A program made the position numbers and the translations under genes. 52,485 bases of DNA from Leptospira sp. Its GTDB lineage: Bacteria > Spirochaetota > Leptospiria > Leptospirales > Leptospiraceae. The notes beneath the pieces are model-generated. The model saw only the letters and a program-made list of their open reading frames with translations, was not told where the DNA came from and made no database searches. This document shows, piece after piece, positions 17,261 through 26,500 of the stretch (the first letter of the stretch is position 1; each line of letters opens with the position of its first letter). The DNA lies in assembly GCA_009991425.1 (NCBI GenBank), contig JAACWH010000040.1, positions 1-52,485 of the forward strand, given 5' to 3'.

Positions 17261-17485
17261 TTTATGCCCCCTTTTTCCAAAGAATTGATACAATTTATTT
17301 CAATTATATTAATTCAGAATGTGTAAACTAATTATTACCTAAATTAAATATTCAGTCTACCAATAAATACGACATTTGATTCGTTTCTTTTTGCAAAAAT
17401 CCTATGATTTTTTAATAAATTCAATAAAATATTAGAAATAATTTATTTTTAAGAAAGCTATATTTTCTTTTTCAGAGAGGTGAAT

Positions 17486-18478
17486 TTACTCTCTCGAAAA
17501 AATATTCACTATACCTTTCGTAACTGTATGAATTGTAAACCCTACCACGCCTTTAATTTTTAATGTTTGGAATATTTCAAGCAAGAGCTTTTTAAGAGCT
17601 AAATCAAATGGTAAAGCGTAAACATTCCAATCAATTTCCAATTGAAATGAACTGGCCTTATCTTTACTTTCTTCACTCTGAACATTCGTAAGCAATTCAT
17701 GAGCATACGCATCTTTATGTTCCGATGTACGCATTGTACCTTTTGCCAATACAACATCATGATTGTTATCATTAGTAAATTCAGCCCTTAAGTCAATTCT
17801 ATCATTTATAATAGGAAGTGGGATAACCTTCAATCCTGCCAAATCTGTCCAAGTTGATCCAGTAAGTGTGATGAAACCATGTGTATTTGAATCTTTTTCA
17901 ACCATTAACCTACCTTTATCTCCTAGCTTGCATCTTCCATATTCAGATTGAAATAAAAAGCTCATGGGTGCTCCACAATCCATATTAAAATTCTTAACGA
18001 AAATTTCTGACAAAGTTATTTTATAGATAGGTGTTATATTATGGTCTTCAATGTAAAGTTCGCCACGTTCGATATTTGTATTTTGAATAATGAAAAGTTT
18101 CCTCTTTGGAAGTAGCTCTACCTTTTTCTCAGAGGCTTGGCGGTTAATATATTTTCCTTTAGGTTCAAGAACGATACTTTGACGCACCAAGAATCTACCT
18201 CGCAGCAAATTCGTAAATGAAACTCTTCCTTTAATTTCCTTAGCTGTAATTTCAATAATATCTGTATGATTGATTCCTGGAAAATAAATCCTAAACTTTC
18301 GCATAACAAAGTACATTAATGGAAAATGCAAACCTCCACCTTCCCAATGGATAGTATATGAACCTTTAGAAATACGATTTAAAAACCAAAGTAGAAATTT
18401 GCCTGATAAGAAGAATTGTAAGGTAAGAAATACAATAATGAGAAGGATCGTTAAACTAACGATTGAGATAAAAAACAT
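17486..18478 (-). CDS. Membrane-anchored protein, AsmA-like layout
   Basis: The protein has 330 residues: one N-terminal transmembrane helix (about residues 2-30), then an extracytoplasmic beta-rich domain. The order short helix anchor, then IHWEGGGLHFPLMYFVMRKFRIYFPG, then repeated strand pairs about ligands such as IERGELYIED, resembles AsmA/DUF748-type proteins linked to lipid transport and envelope assembly. I could not match a named family securely. It follows the TerB-like gene by 20 bases on the same strand, so the two form an operon. A short inverted repeat around its stop codon has no T-run. Confidence 0.6.
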   Translation of the reverse strand: MFFISIVSLTILLIIVFLTLQFFLSGKFLLWFLNRISKGSYTIHWEGGGLHFPLMYFVMRKFRIYFPGINHTDIIEITAKEIKGRVSFTNLLRGRFLVRQSIVLEPKGKYINRQASEKKVELLPKRKLFIIQNTNIERGELYIEDHNITPIYKITLSEIFVKNFNMDCGAPMSFLFQSEYGRCKLGDKGRLMVEKDSNTHGFITLTGSTWTDLAGLKVIPLPIINDRIDLRAEFTNDNNHDVVLAKGTMRTSEHKDAYAHELLTNVQSEESKDKASSFQLEIDWNVYALPFDLALKKLLLEIFQTLKIKGVVGFTIHTVTKGIVNIFSRE

Positions 18479-18498
18479 AGTTTTATTGCTATAGGGAG

Positions 18499-19002
18499 TT
18501 AATGAATATCGTATCTCTTCTCAACTTGGTGTTTATCAATTTGACTTAATTGAAACTCAACAGCAAGCTCATCGAGAAACTCTCTTTCATCTTTCTTTAA
18601 TTTCCCATCAGTAGAAACTATGCAGACCGCATCTTCATAAAAGTTTAATGCGTATTGGTCATTGCCATCTACAACTTTAATGATCGTCTTCATAGGTAGG
18701 GGGGAATCAAATACATCAGAGAGAACATCAACAACATCAGATTTTGAATCTTTATAATCAGAAAGTATTGAACCTGGTTCAAAAAGTGCCTTTACCATCT
18801 CTCCAACCAAATTACCTTCTTTATCATGAAAAGCACCGTCTGCCATACAGGCATGAGACCACAAACTCACAAGGATTTTGGCGTATTCCAAACGAATATC
18901 AACCCCATTCTTGAGAAATGAAAGTTCAGATACTTCAGGAGTATCAGGATAATTTCCAAATTTTCGTTTCGTGAGTCCAGAAATAATTCTTTTAGATGGC
19001 AT
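18499..19002 (-). CDS. TerB-like helical protein
   Basis: The protein has 167 residues and is mostly helical. Two halves carry the TerB pattern: LVSLWSHACMADGAFHDKEG and VCIVSTDGKLKKDEREFLDEL, each a helix followed by a D-G-x-x-x-x-x-E metal-binding-like loop. TerB domains occur in tellurite-resistance and membrane stress systems and in co-chaperones. No ter operon surrounds it; its partner is the AsmA-like gene 20 bases downstream. It starts the operon next to a 394-base intergenic region. Confidence 0.7.
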   Translation of the reverse strand: MPSKRIISGLTKRKFGNYPDTPEVSELSFLKNGVDIRLEYAKILVSLWSHACMADGAFHDKEGNLVGEMVKALFEPGSILSDYKDSKSDVVDVLSDVFDSPLPMKTIIKVVDGNDQYALNFYEDAVCIVSTDGKLKKDEREFLDELAVEFQLSQIDKHQVEKRYDIH

Positions 19003-19199
19003 CTTAATCTAGATATTAAGATTCCCTAGAGAAAGAATCAAGTCGGAAATACGGAATAATTCTCTTTTTCTTGGAAAAATTTAATATAAAAATCTAGAAA
19101 AATTCTAAAATCTTATTAATATCCACCTCCCTTTTTATTGCTAAAAGAGTTTTCGAGCAGTAAAAATTATAATTTATTTCCAAAATTCAAAATAAACAA

Positions 19200-19218
19200 G
19201 TTCAAACATAGATTGAAC
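19200..19218 (+). promoter_or_regulatory. Inverted repeat, candidate operator
   Basis: GTTCAA (19200-19205) and TTGAAC (19213-19218) form six-base arms around a seven-base spacer. The site is about 105 bases upstream of the lipase promoter-like sequence and could serve either divergent gene. No T-run follows immediately. Confidence 0.35.
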
Positions 19219-19323
19219 AAACTTGGCTCTTTTTGTTTAAACTATGTACACTTTGTTTGGAAATAAATAGTTTTGGAATAGATTTCTAATTTTTCGATTA
19301 TTTTAATTTTTTTTCACAATTTC

Positions 19324-19352
19324 TTGACATATTTTCGACAATGTTATCAAAT
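19324..19352 (+). promoter_or_regulatory. Promoter-like sequence for the lipase gene
   Basis: TTGACA (19324-19329), a 17-base spacer and TCAAAT (19347-19352). The -35 is perfect, the -10 weak, which would fit a promoter that needs an activator. A 5' leader of about 40 bases would result. Confidence 0.4.
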
Positions 19353-19396
19353 AATCAAAACATTGAATTTGAAATGAAAACAATAAGGAAAAAATT

Positions 19397-20305
19397 ATGA
19401 AAGCTAAATTTCTCACACTCATTATGGCACTCTTCATCAGCTTCCCAGCTGGTGTATTTGCTGGTCCGTTAGACGGAACTTGTATCGCATTAGTGCATGG
19501 TATTTTAGGATTTGATGATCGCCAAGGCCCAGCGGCTGGTCTACTTAAGTATTGGGGTGGACTAGACGGTTACCTAAGATCACAAGGTGCCAAAGTTGTA
19601 ACTCCAGGTAGTTCTGCTGCGAACAGCTTAAGCGTAAGATCCAGTCAAACAATCTCTGCATTGAATACTTGGATGCCAGCAAACGGTTGTTCTAAGGTTC
19701 ACCTAATTGGTCACTCACAAGGTGGACTAGTAGTTCGATATATGGTTTCTAATATGGGATTTAAAGGTAAGACTGCAACTGTAACAACAGTAAATTCTCT
19801 ACACAAAGGTGCACCATTAGCAAATATAGTATTGAATAGCATTCCAAGCTGGTTGCAACCTTTTGCAAATTCTGCTATTAGCCTTCTAGCCCAGTTATTC
19901 TACATGGACGGAAGACCTCAAGATGTTATCGCTATGGGTCAATCTCTTACTACGAATTATGTAAATAGTTTTAATTCTTCTACGCCAAATGTTTCTGGAA
20001 TGAAATACTATTCCTACGGTTCTTCTATGGCTTGGGCTGATTTAATCCAACATCCAATTATGGCTCTTACTCATCCAATTACTTGGGCTGGTGGACTATT
20101 TTACGGACTAGGAAGCTCAAATGACGGAGTTGTTCCTATTAATTCTCAAAAGTGGGGATCTTGGAAAGGTACTCCTCCTGACTATTGGTATGCGACTGGA
20201 ATAGATCATTTGCAAGCTACTAACTTTCAGTGGTCTGGTCAAAATTTCTACAACGTTACTGGTCATTACTTAAAAATTGCAAAGAACGCGAAAGCTGGTC
20301 TTTGA
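19397..20305 (+). CDS. Secreted triacylglycerol lipase, family I
   Basis: The protein has 302 residues with a signal peptide (cleavage likely after VFA at 22). The mature protein opens as family I bacterial lipases do, with ALVHGILGFDD (oxyanion hole region). The nucleophile elbow is GHSQGG (Ser107), the probable catalytic Asp is in SSNDGVVP (Asp243) and the catalytic His in GIDHLQATN (His271). It hydrolyses long-chain acylglycerols outside the cytoplasm. The gene for its probable foldase follows after 80 bases that contain a 12-bp hairpin, which would lower foldase expression relative to lipase. Confidence 0.92.
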   Translation: MKAKFLTLIMALFISFPAGVFAGPLDGTCIALVHGILGFDDRQGPAAGLLKYWGGLDGYLRSQGAKVVTPGSSAANSLSVRSSQTISALNTWMPANGCSKVHLIGHSQGGLVVRYMVSNMGFKGKTATVTTVNSLHKGAPLANIVLNSIPSWLQPFANSAISLLAQLFYMDGRPQDVIAMGQSLTTNYVNSFNSSTPNVSGMKYYSYGSSMAWADLIQHPIMALTHPITWAGGLFYGLGSSNDGVVPINSQKWGSWKGTPPDYWYATGIDHLQATNFQWSGQNFYNVTGHYLKIAKNAKAGL

Positions 20306-20320
20306 TTTAAATAATTTCTC

Positions 20321-20348
20321 GAAAGGTTATAAATGCTTATAACCTTTC
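20321..20348 (+). terminator. Hairpin between lipase and foldase genes
   Basis: GAAAGGTTATAA (20321-20332) pairs perfectly with TTATAACCTTTC (20337-20348) around an ATGC loop. Only a short weak T-stretch follows, so it may be a partial terminator or an mRNA stabiliser. Confidence 0.6.
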
Positions 20349-20385
20349 ATTTACCTTCTCACTTTAAGTATTAATACTATTAACT

Positions 20386-21420
20386 ATGAATCAAAAATTA
20401 ATTATAGCTGCTGTTGTTGTAGCAATCATTGGATTAGGATATTTCATTTTTAGATCTGAGTCTTCTTCTTCGAGTTCAGATAATTCTATTTTCGAAAAAT
20501 CTGATTCATACTCAATAAATCCTACAGATGACAACTTCTATCCACTCGGCCAAGGATCTAATATTTGGGATGAAGCACTTTCCCCTTTCCAAGAAGAGAA
20601 TACGAAATCTTATTTAGAAATTCTTTCTGATCTAAAATCAGGAAAAATAAATTTTGTTTGGGAAGTTTGGGCACTAAGAGACAAATGCCCTAAAGATTAT
20701 TCTCCCTCACAATGTGATGCAACCATAATCGCATTTATTGATGCAAATTATGATGGCTCCGATCGCGATAAAATTAAAGAGCTCTATACTAGTTATTTTA
20801 AATATGAAAGCGATGTAAGACAGCTAGAACTTCCTTCCAATATGAATTTTGAAGAACGATATAATAAATTGAGAGAACAAAGACTCAAATCTCTTGGATC
20901 TGAAAAGTCTGAACTGTTCTTTGGAATGGAAGAAGCTCAGGTAAATTTTATGGAAGGATCACATAATTTTATTCAATCAACTAAGAATATGAATCCTGAT
21001 GAACGCGTAAAAAAATTCGAAGAGCTACGTAAAAAAACTTACGGTCCCTATTTCGAAAACGTGATGAGTAGAGAAGATAAGTTCAATCATTACGAAACTG
21101 AAATTCTCTTGAGGGAATCTGAAATGCAGAAACTTTCAAACGAGGAAAAAGAGAAAAAACTCGCAAGTCTTGAATTAAAATATTTTGGTAAAGAAAAAGC
21201 AACTCTCATTGCCAAAGCAAGACTCGAAGAAAAGAAAGAACAAGAACGCTACGTAGACCTAGCTAAGAAAGAAGAAGATCTATTAAAATCTTATCCCAAT
21301 CTCTCTGATAAAGAAAAAGAAATGAAAGTTCAAGAACTACGAAGTAAAATCCTAGGCAAAGAAGAAGCTGAAATTTATACTCGTCGATTGAATTTCGAAA
21401 AAGAAACTTCCAATTTTTAA
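20386..21420 (+). CDS. Lipase-specific foldase (Lif/LipB-like chaperone)
   Basis: The protein has 344 residues: one N-terminal membrane anchor (residues 5-22), a Ser-rich linker, then an almost entirely helical charged region. The helical body matches the layout of lipase-specific foldases: YNKLREQRLKSLGSEKSELFFGMEEAQ and repeats of the type ELRKKTYG, LELKYFGKEKA, ELRSKILGKEEAEIY. The usual foldase motif RxxFDYxLSA is replaced by a different but aromatic stretch INFVWEVWALR at about 88-98. The gene order lipase then foldase is the standard one in proteobacteria. It would hold and fold the lipase on the periplasmic side of the inner membrane. Confidence 0.8.
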   Translation: MNQKLIIAAVVVAIIGLGYFIFRSESSSSSSDNSIFEKSDSYSINPTDDNFYPLGQGSNIWDEALSPFQEENTKSYLEILSDLKSGKINFVWEVWALRDKCPKDYSPSQCDATIIAFIDANYDGSDRDKIKELYTSYFKYESDVRQLELPSNMNFEERYNKLREQRLKSLGSEKSELFFGMEEAQVNFMEGSHNFIQSTKNMNPDERVKKFEELRKKTYGPYFENVMSREDKFNHYETEILLRESEMQKLSNEEKEKKLASLELKYFGKEKATLIAKARLEEKKEQERYVDLAKKEEDLLKSYPNLSDKEKEMKVQELRSKILGKEEAEIYTRRLNFEKETSNF

Positions 21421-21439
21421 GTCAATTTAGTTAGCATAT

Positions 21440-21465
21440 AAGGGAAAATTTTTGTATTTTCCCTT
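21440..21465 (+). terminator. Hairpin after the foldase gene
   Basis: AAGGGAAAAT (21440-21449) pairs perfectly with ATTTTCCCTT (21456-21465) around a T-rich loop. It lies 20 bases after the foldase stop and 23 bases before metG. The T-run behind it is poor, so termination may be incomplete. Confidence 0.6.
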
Positions 21466-21488
21466 TGTGAAAGAAAAATGATGGCTCT

Positions 21489-23537
21489 ATGTCTCGGAAA
21501 ATTCTCGTTACAACTGCTCTACCCTATGCAAACGGTTCCATCCATCTTGGACATATACTAGAAGGTGTACAGGCAGATATTTGGGTTCGATATCAAAAGT
21601 CTCTTGGCAATGAATGTTTATTTTTCTGTGCAGATGATACGCATGGAACTCCCATCATGCTTGCCGCAAAAAAAAACCAAACAACACCTGAAGAATATAT
21701 TAAAAAAGTACACATTGAACATGAAAAAGATCTTCGTGCTTTTGAAATAAATTATGATAAATATTATACTACAAATTCAAATGAAAATAAAGAATTAGCT
21801 GAAGAAATCTACAACAAATTAAAATCTAAGGGTCACATTAGTGCTCGTGAAATAGAACAAACATTTTGCGAACATGATAATATGTTTTTACCCGATCGCT
21901 TTATTAAAGGAACTTGTCCTAAATGTAATTCTAAAGATCAATATGGAGATAACTGTGAAGTCTGTGGTTCAACTTACTCACCAACAGATTTAAAAGAATC
22001 CTATTGTGCTATTTGTGGAAACACTCCAATCTTAAAATTCTCTAAACATCTTTTCTTTAAATTACAAGATTTTGAAAAACCACTTCGAAATTGGCTCTCA
22101 ACACCGAATCGAATGCATGAGGGTTCAAAGAAAAAACTTTTGGAATGGTTTGATTCCGGACTGCAGGAATGGGATATCTCTCGTGATGGACCATATTTTG
22201 GATTTCAAATTCCTGGTGAAGAGAATAAATATTTTTATGTATGGTTAGATGCTCCTATAGGTTATATGGCAGCTTCTCGAAAATATTTCGAATCGAATCC
22301 TAGTGAATTTGATTCTTATTGGAGAAATAATGATTCAGAAATAGTTCACTTCATTGGAAAGGACATTCTGTATTTTCATGGTTTATTTTGGCCAGCAATG
22401 CTGATGGGTTCTGAATTCCAAACACCTGCCAAAATAAATGTACATGGATTTATGACAGTTGCGGGTGAAAAAATGTCAAAATCTCGTGGAACATTTGTCA
22501 ACGCTTCCACCTTTGTGAAATATAATAATGTCGAACATTTTCGTTTTTATATGGCAGCAAGATTATCAGCAGGCTTGGATGATGTTGATATTTCTTTTGA
22601 AGATTTTATATCTAGAGTAAATTCTGATTTCATTGGTAATCTTGTTAATATCGTATCTCGTGTTGCAACATCCATTCTCGATAAACTGGATCGTCGCCTA
22701 GGAAAGATATCTCCTGAAGGACAAAATATTCTTGAAAAACTTTTAGAAAGTCAAGAAGACATTAAAAAAAATTACGAAGACCGAAATTTTCATAAAGTCA
22801 TTCGGGAAGTAACTTCGCTTGGTGACATTGTAAATAAATATGTTAATGATAAAGCACCATGGTCACTCATAAAAACTGATCCAGAAGCTGCAAGATATGT
22901 CATTACAGACGCTTTAAATGCTGCTAAAATTCTATTCACTTACATAGCTCCTGTTGTACCAACATCTTCTCAAACTGTTGCAGAATTTTTAGGAATTAAA
23001 GACGGATTAAATTTTCTTAATTTAAAATCATTTATTGAGAATGTTAACCTCAGTAATTATAAACCTATCTCACAAAGACCAGATGAAAAAGGAATTAAAT
23101 CTATGATCGAAGAAACTAAAATTGAATTTGAAAAAACCCAAGAAAACAGCCCTACTTCTGTTAGCAAAAAAGTAGAAGAAAAATCAGAGCTTAAATCTGT
23201 ATCTGAAGATGGAACTATTTCTATTGATGATCTGATAAAAGTAGAGCTTAGAGTTGGATTAATAACAGAAGCTAACCATATTGAAGGTGCAGATAAACTA
23301 ATTCAAGTTACTGTAGATTTAGGTGAGATTGGCAAGAAAAATGTTTTTGCAGGAATCAAAGCCGCATACAAACCCGAGGATTTACTGAATTTGAAAGTTG
23401 TTGTAGTAGCAAATTTAAAACCAAGAAAAATGAAGTTTGGAATGAGTGAAGCTATGCTTTTAGCATCTGGATCCGGAGAAACCTTATCGCTTTTTATTCC
23501 TCATAGAGAAGCTAATTCTGGTGATTTACTGAAATAA
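21489..23537 (+). CDS. metG: Methionyl-tRNA synthetase
   Basis: The protein has 682 residues and is a complete class I methionyl-tRNA synthetase. The HIGH motif is HLGH at 19-22 and KMSKS is at 328-332. The zinc region has Cys143/Cys146 and Cys156/Cys159 and an extra pair Cys173/Cys176. A ~110-residue C-terminal tRNA-binding (EMAP/Trbp111-like) domain follows a Glu/Lys-rich linker (IKVELRVGLITEA, then VFAGIKAAYKPEDL and LKPRKMKFGMSEAM). It charges initiator and elongator tRNA-Met in the cytoplasm. It sits downstream of the lipase pair and converges with the giant kinase gene, 8 bases apart. Confidence 0.98.
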   Translation: MSRKILVTTALPYANGSIHLGHILEGVQADIWVRYQKSLGNECLFFCADDTHGTPIMLAAKKNQTTPEEYIKKVHIEHEKDLRAFEINYDKYYTTNSNENKELAEEIYNKLKSKGHISAREIEQTFCEHDNMFLPDRFIKGTCPKCNSKDQYGDNCEVCGSTYSPTDLKESYCAICGNTPILKFSKHLFFKLQDFEKPLRNWLSTPNRMHEGSKKKLLEWFDSGLQEWDISRDGPYFGFQIPGEENKYFYVWLDAPIGYMAASRKYFESNPSEFDSYWRNNDSEIVHFIGKDILYFHGLFWPAMLMGSEFQTPAKINVHGFMTVAGEKMSKSRGTFVNASTFVKYNNVEHFRFYMAARLSAGLDDVDISFEDFISRVNSDFIGNLVNIVSRVATSILDKLDRRLGKISPEGQNILEKLLESQEDIKKNYEDRNFHKVIREVTSLGDIVNKYVNDKAPWSLIKTDPEAARYVITDALNAAKILFTYIAPVVPTSSQTVAEFLGIKDGLNFLNLKSFIENVNLSNYKPISQRPDEKGIKSMIEETKIEFEKTQENSPTSVSKKVEEKSELKSVSEDGTISIDDLIKVELRVGLITEANHIEGADKLIQVTVDLGEIGKKNVFAGIKAAYKPEDLLNLKVVVVANLKPRKMKFGMSEAMLLASGSGETLSLFIPHREANSGDLLK

Positions 23538-23545
23538 ATTATAAG

Positions 23546-26500
23546 TTAATTTTTATAATGTATCCAAATCATTGTTAAATCGTCTTCTCTATCGCCATTC
23601 CCGGAAAACTCATCTAGTGATTGCAATATGTTATTTAAGATTTTTTCACCATTTTCATTTTGATTTTTATTTATGATTTGAATTAATCTATCTTCTCCAT
23701 ACTCCTCTTCCTTTTCACTAAATTGTTCATATGCTCCATCAGTGAATAAAAATATTTTAGCGCCAGGATTGAGTGTATGTCGAATGTCTTTATATTTGGT
23801 ATTTCCAAGTATACCGATAAGTCTTCCTTGCTTTTCCATTATATGGGTTTGATTAGAATCTAGAAATAACTGTGCTGGATGTCCGGCTGATGAAAATAAT
23901 AATTCATTCTTTTCTAAGTCTAAATCTAAAATTATACATGAGAAAAAAGTAGTTAGATTTTTATATTTTTTATAAAACTGTTCATTTATTATAGTTAGCA
24001 ATTCGGAAGGAGTTAAATCTAAATTCTTAATATTTTCATATTCACTCTTAATTGTCATAGTTAAAAGTGCAGCCTGTAGTCCATGACCTGTTGCATCTGC
24101 AATAAAAAATCTAAATTTTGTATCAGAAATCTTCGTAATATCATACAAATCCCCTCCTACTTCATTTAGCGGAAGAAATGCTATATGTATATCAAGCTTA
24201 GGAGAAAGTTGAAGGTCTTGAGGAAGTATGTTTTGTTGTATTTTCTTTGCAAGCAATAAGTCTGTCTTAATTTCTTGTAAAAGCTTTTCAGCTATATTTT
24301 TTGATTGTTGGAGTTCTTGGGTTCGTTCCAACACATTCTTTTCTAGATTTACATTTTGATCCTCTAACAATCGTTTTGATAAAATTATATCTTCAACTAG
24401 TTTAGCATTTACAATAGAAATAACTGCCTGGGAAGAAATAATTCTCAAAGTCTCTAATCTATCCTCAGTAAAAGCATCTTCTATAAATTTATTTTCCAAA
24501 TATAAAACACCAATTTGATCTCCTTGATGAATTAAAGACATACATAAAATTGATTTAGGCTTGGCTGTCTCTATATACTTATCTTGTTGAAATCTTAAAT
24601 CAGATGATGCATCTCCAATAACTAAACTTTCTCTAGTTCTAATTACATAATTTAAGATTGCTGTAGATAGATTATCCACTTCTTCAATAAATAATGCACT
24701 ATTCTTTAGTATGATATCTTTTTCAATATCATACTCCACATTTACAATCCATCTATCCTTATTTCTTAAAATTAAAAATCCATTAGTTGCGCCTGCATTC
24801 TCAGATGAAATTCGCATAAATTTAGTAAGCAATTCATCTAATAGAATTTCACTTGAGATAAGATGAGTAGTTTTTAAAGCTGAAGTAGTATCTATAAAAC
24901 TAATTGTCTTTGATGATGTTGATAAAGATGATGAATTAATTTTTGCGGGATTTTGATCTGAAGATCTTCTTTTTATTGCAAAATGAATTTTAGAAGGAGT
25001 TTCTAAATAGTAAGTTTGCATTTGCTTTAATTTTGCTTTAGCTCCCCATCTTTCATAAAGATAGTAGGCATCACGCAAATAAGGAGAAGCTATTTTTTCT
25101 AAACCTATGCTCAATAAAAAATTACCAATTAATTCATTACTTAAGGCTTCTTCATGAATAAATCCATTTTGCTTTGCTTGGTTAATTGCATTTGCATAAA
25201 AAGAAATTATTTTCTGGATATTTCCAGATTTTTCACTTTGCTTAGCAACTATTAAAAGATATTTATGCTTAAGGTTTTCATTAGAATATTTGCTCCAAGC
25301 ATTTAGTTTTTTAACATTCTTTTTAATCTTATTATGAAATTTTCTAGGAATTTTCTTTCCTGCAAAATAATCAAGATATATCAATGATTCATAAAAAGAT
25401 GCTAAATACACAAGATTTTGTGCTAAAATTCCAGGAAGTAAGGGCTCTATTTTTTTAATTACTTCAAATGCTTCTTCAGTTTTGTTAAACATATATAACA
25501 AGATTGATTTATACAAATATATCCAACAGAGAGCCATAACATCATTATTATTTTCTGATTTTTGAATTCCAATTTCTTCATCATAACTTTGGCCAGTTAA
25601 TATAGTTGGATCTTTAGAGAGATCGAGAAGATTGTGTACAAATTGTTGAATCACTAAATAAACATTTAAATTTCTTTCTTGGCCACTATGAGAAATAAAT
25701 TGGGTATAATTTATAATTTCCTGATTTAAGTCAACTAAATTACGACCTATATTTAATGAACTCATCGCATGAAATAATAAATTTCCAGTAGCATATTCTA
25801 AATCCCCAAAGTCGATTCCATACTCATAGGCTTTCATATATTTCTTTAAACTATCTCTTAATGGATGAGTCCAATGGGAAGTAAATGCGTGATAAAGAAA
25901 ATTAGTTCTACACCTTAAACTATTCGCATCAAATTTATCTAGAAGTTTAAGTGCAAGTTGTCCGAACTTTTCACCACCAACAACATCATTCAATGCACCA
26001 CATAATAATAAAGCATAACCACTATAAAAATACGCTGAGTAAGGAGAATTGCCATGTTTCGCCGATATAGTTACACCAGATAGAAACATGCAAGATAACA
26101 TTTCTGCAGATGTAAAGTAGGCAGCACTAGCTGCGCTAGTTATAATTCTACTAGCTGCCAATAAATTTGGATCAGTCATCACAGGTAGATTTTCTAGATC
26201 AACCATAGATTTTCCTCGTAATGCAAATTTAGCTTTGAACAAATAAATAAAAATATCTTTTAATTTAGGTTTCTTAGGAAGTATTACGCCTAACAAATAT
26301 AGAACTTCTCTAGATGCATTAACAGCTTCATGTAATTCAGTTTTATAGCTATGATATAGAATTTTTATTTCGAAAATTGGAACTTTATCAAGAATCGTTT
26401 TGGCGTTTTGGATAACTTCATCAGCAATCGCATGCATCACTCCATATTCTCTTATCAATAAAGATGCTTTTGCATAGGCTGTTAAAATATTTAAAGTTAA

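Larger units (their letters stand above)
19003..19396. other. 394-base intergenic region between divergent genes
   Basis: This is the longest gene-free stretch. It lies between the minus-strand TerB operon and the plus-strand lipase gene. It holds an inverted repeat GTTCAA-acataga-TTGAAC (19200-19218) and a promoter-like TTGACA at 19324. The ribosome binding site of the lipase (AAGGA) is just before its ATG. No open frame of note and no RNA gene was recognised. Confidence 0.6.

Noticed and set aside
17470..17492. Inverted repeat AGAGAG...CTCTCT at the end of the AsmA-like gene
   Set aside because: It includes the stop codon and lacks a T-run on either strand in the right direction, so it is not called a terminator.
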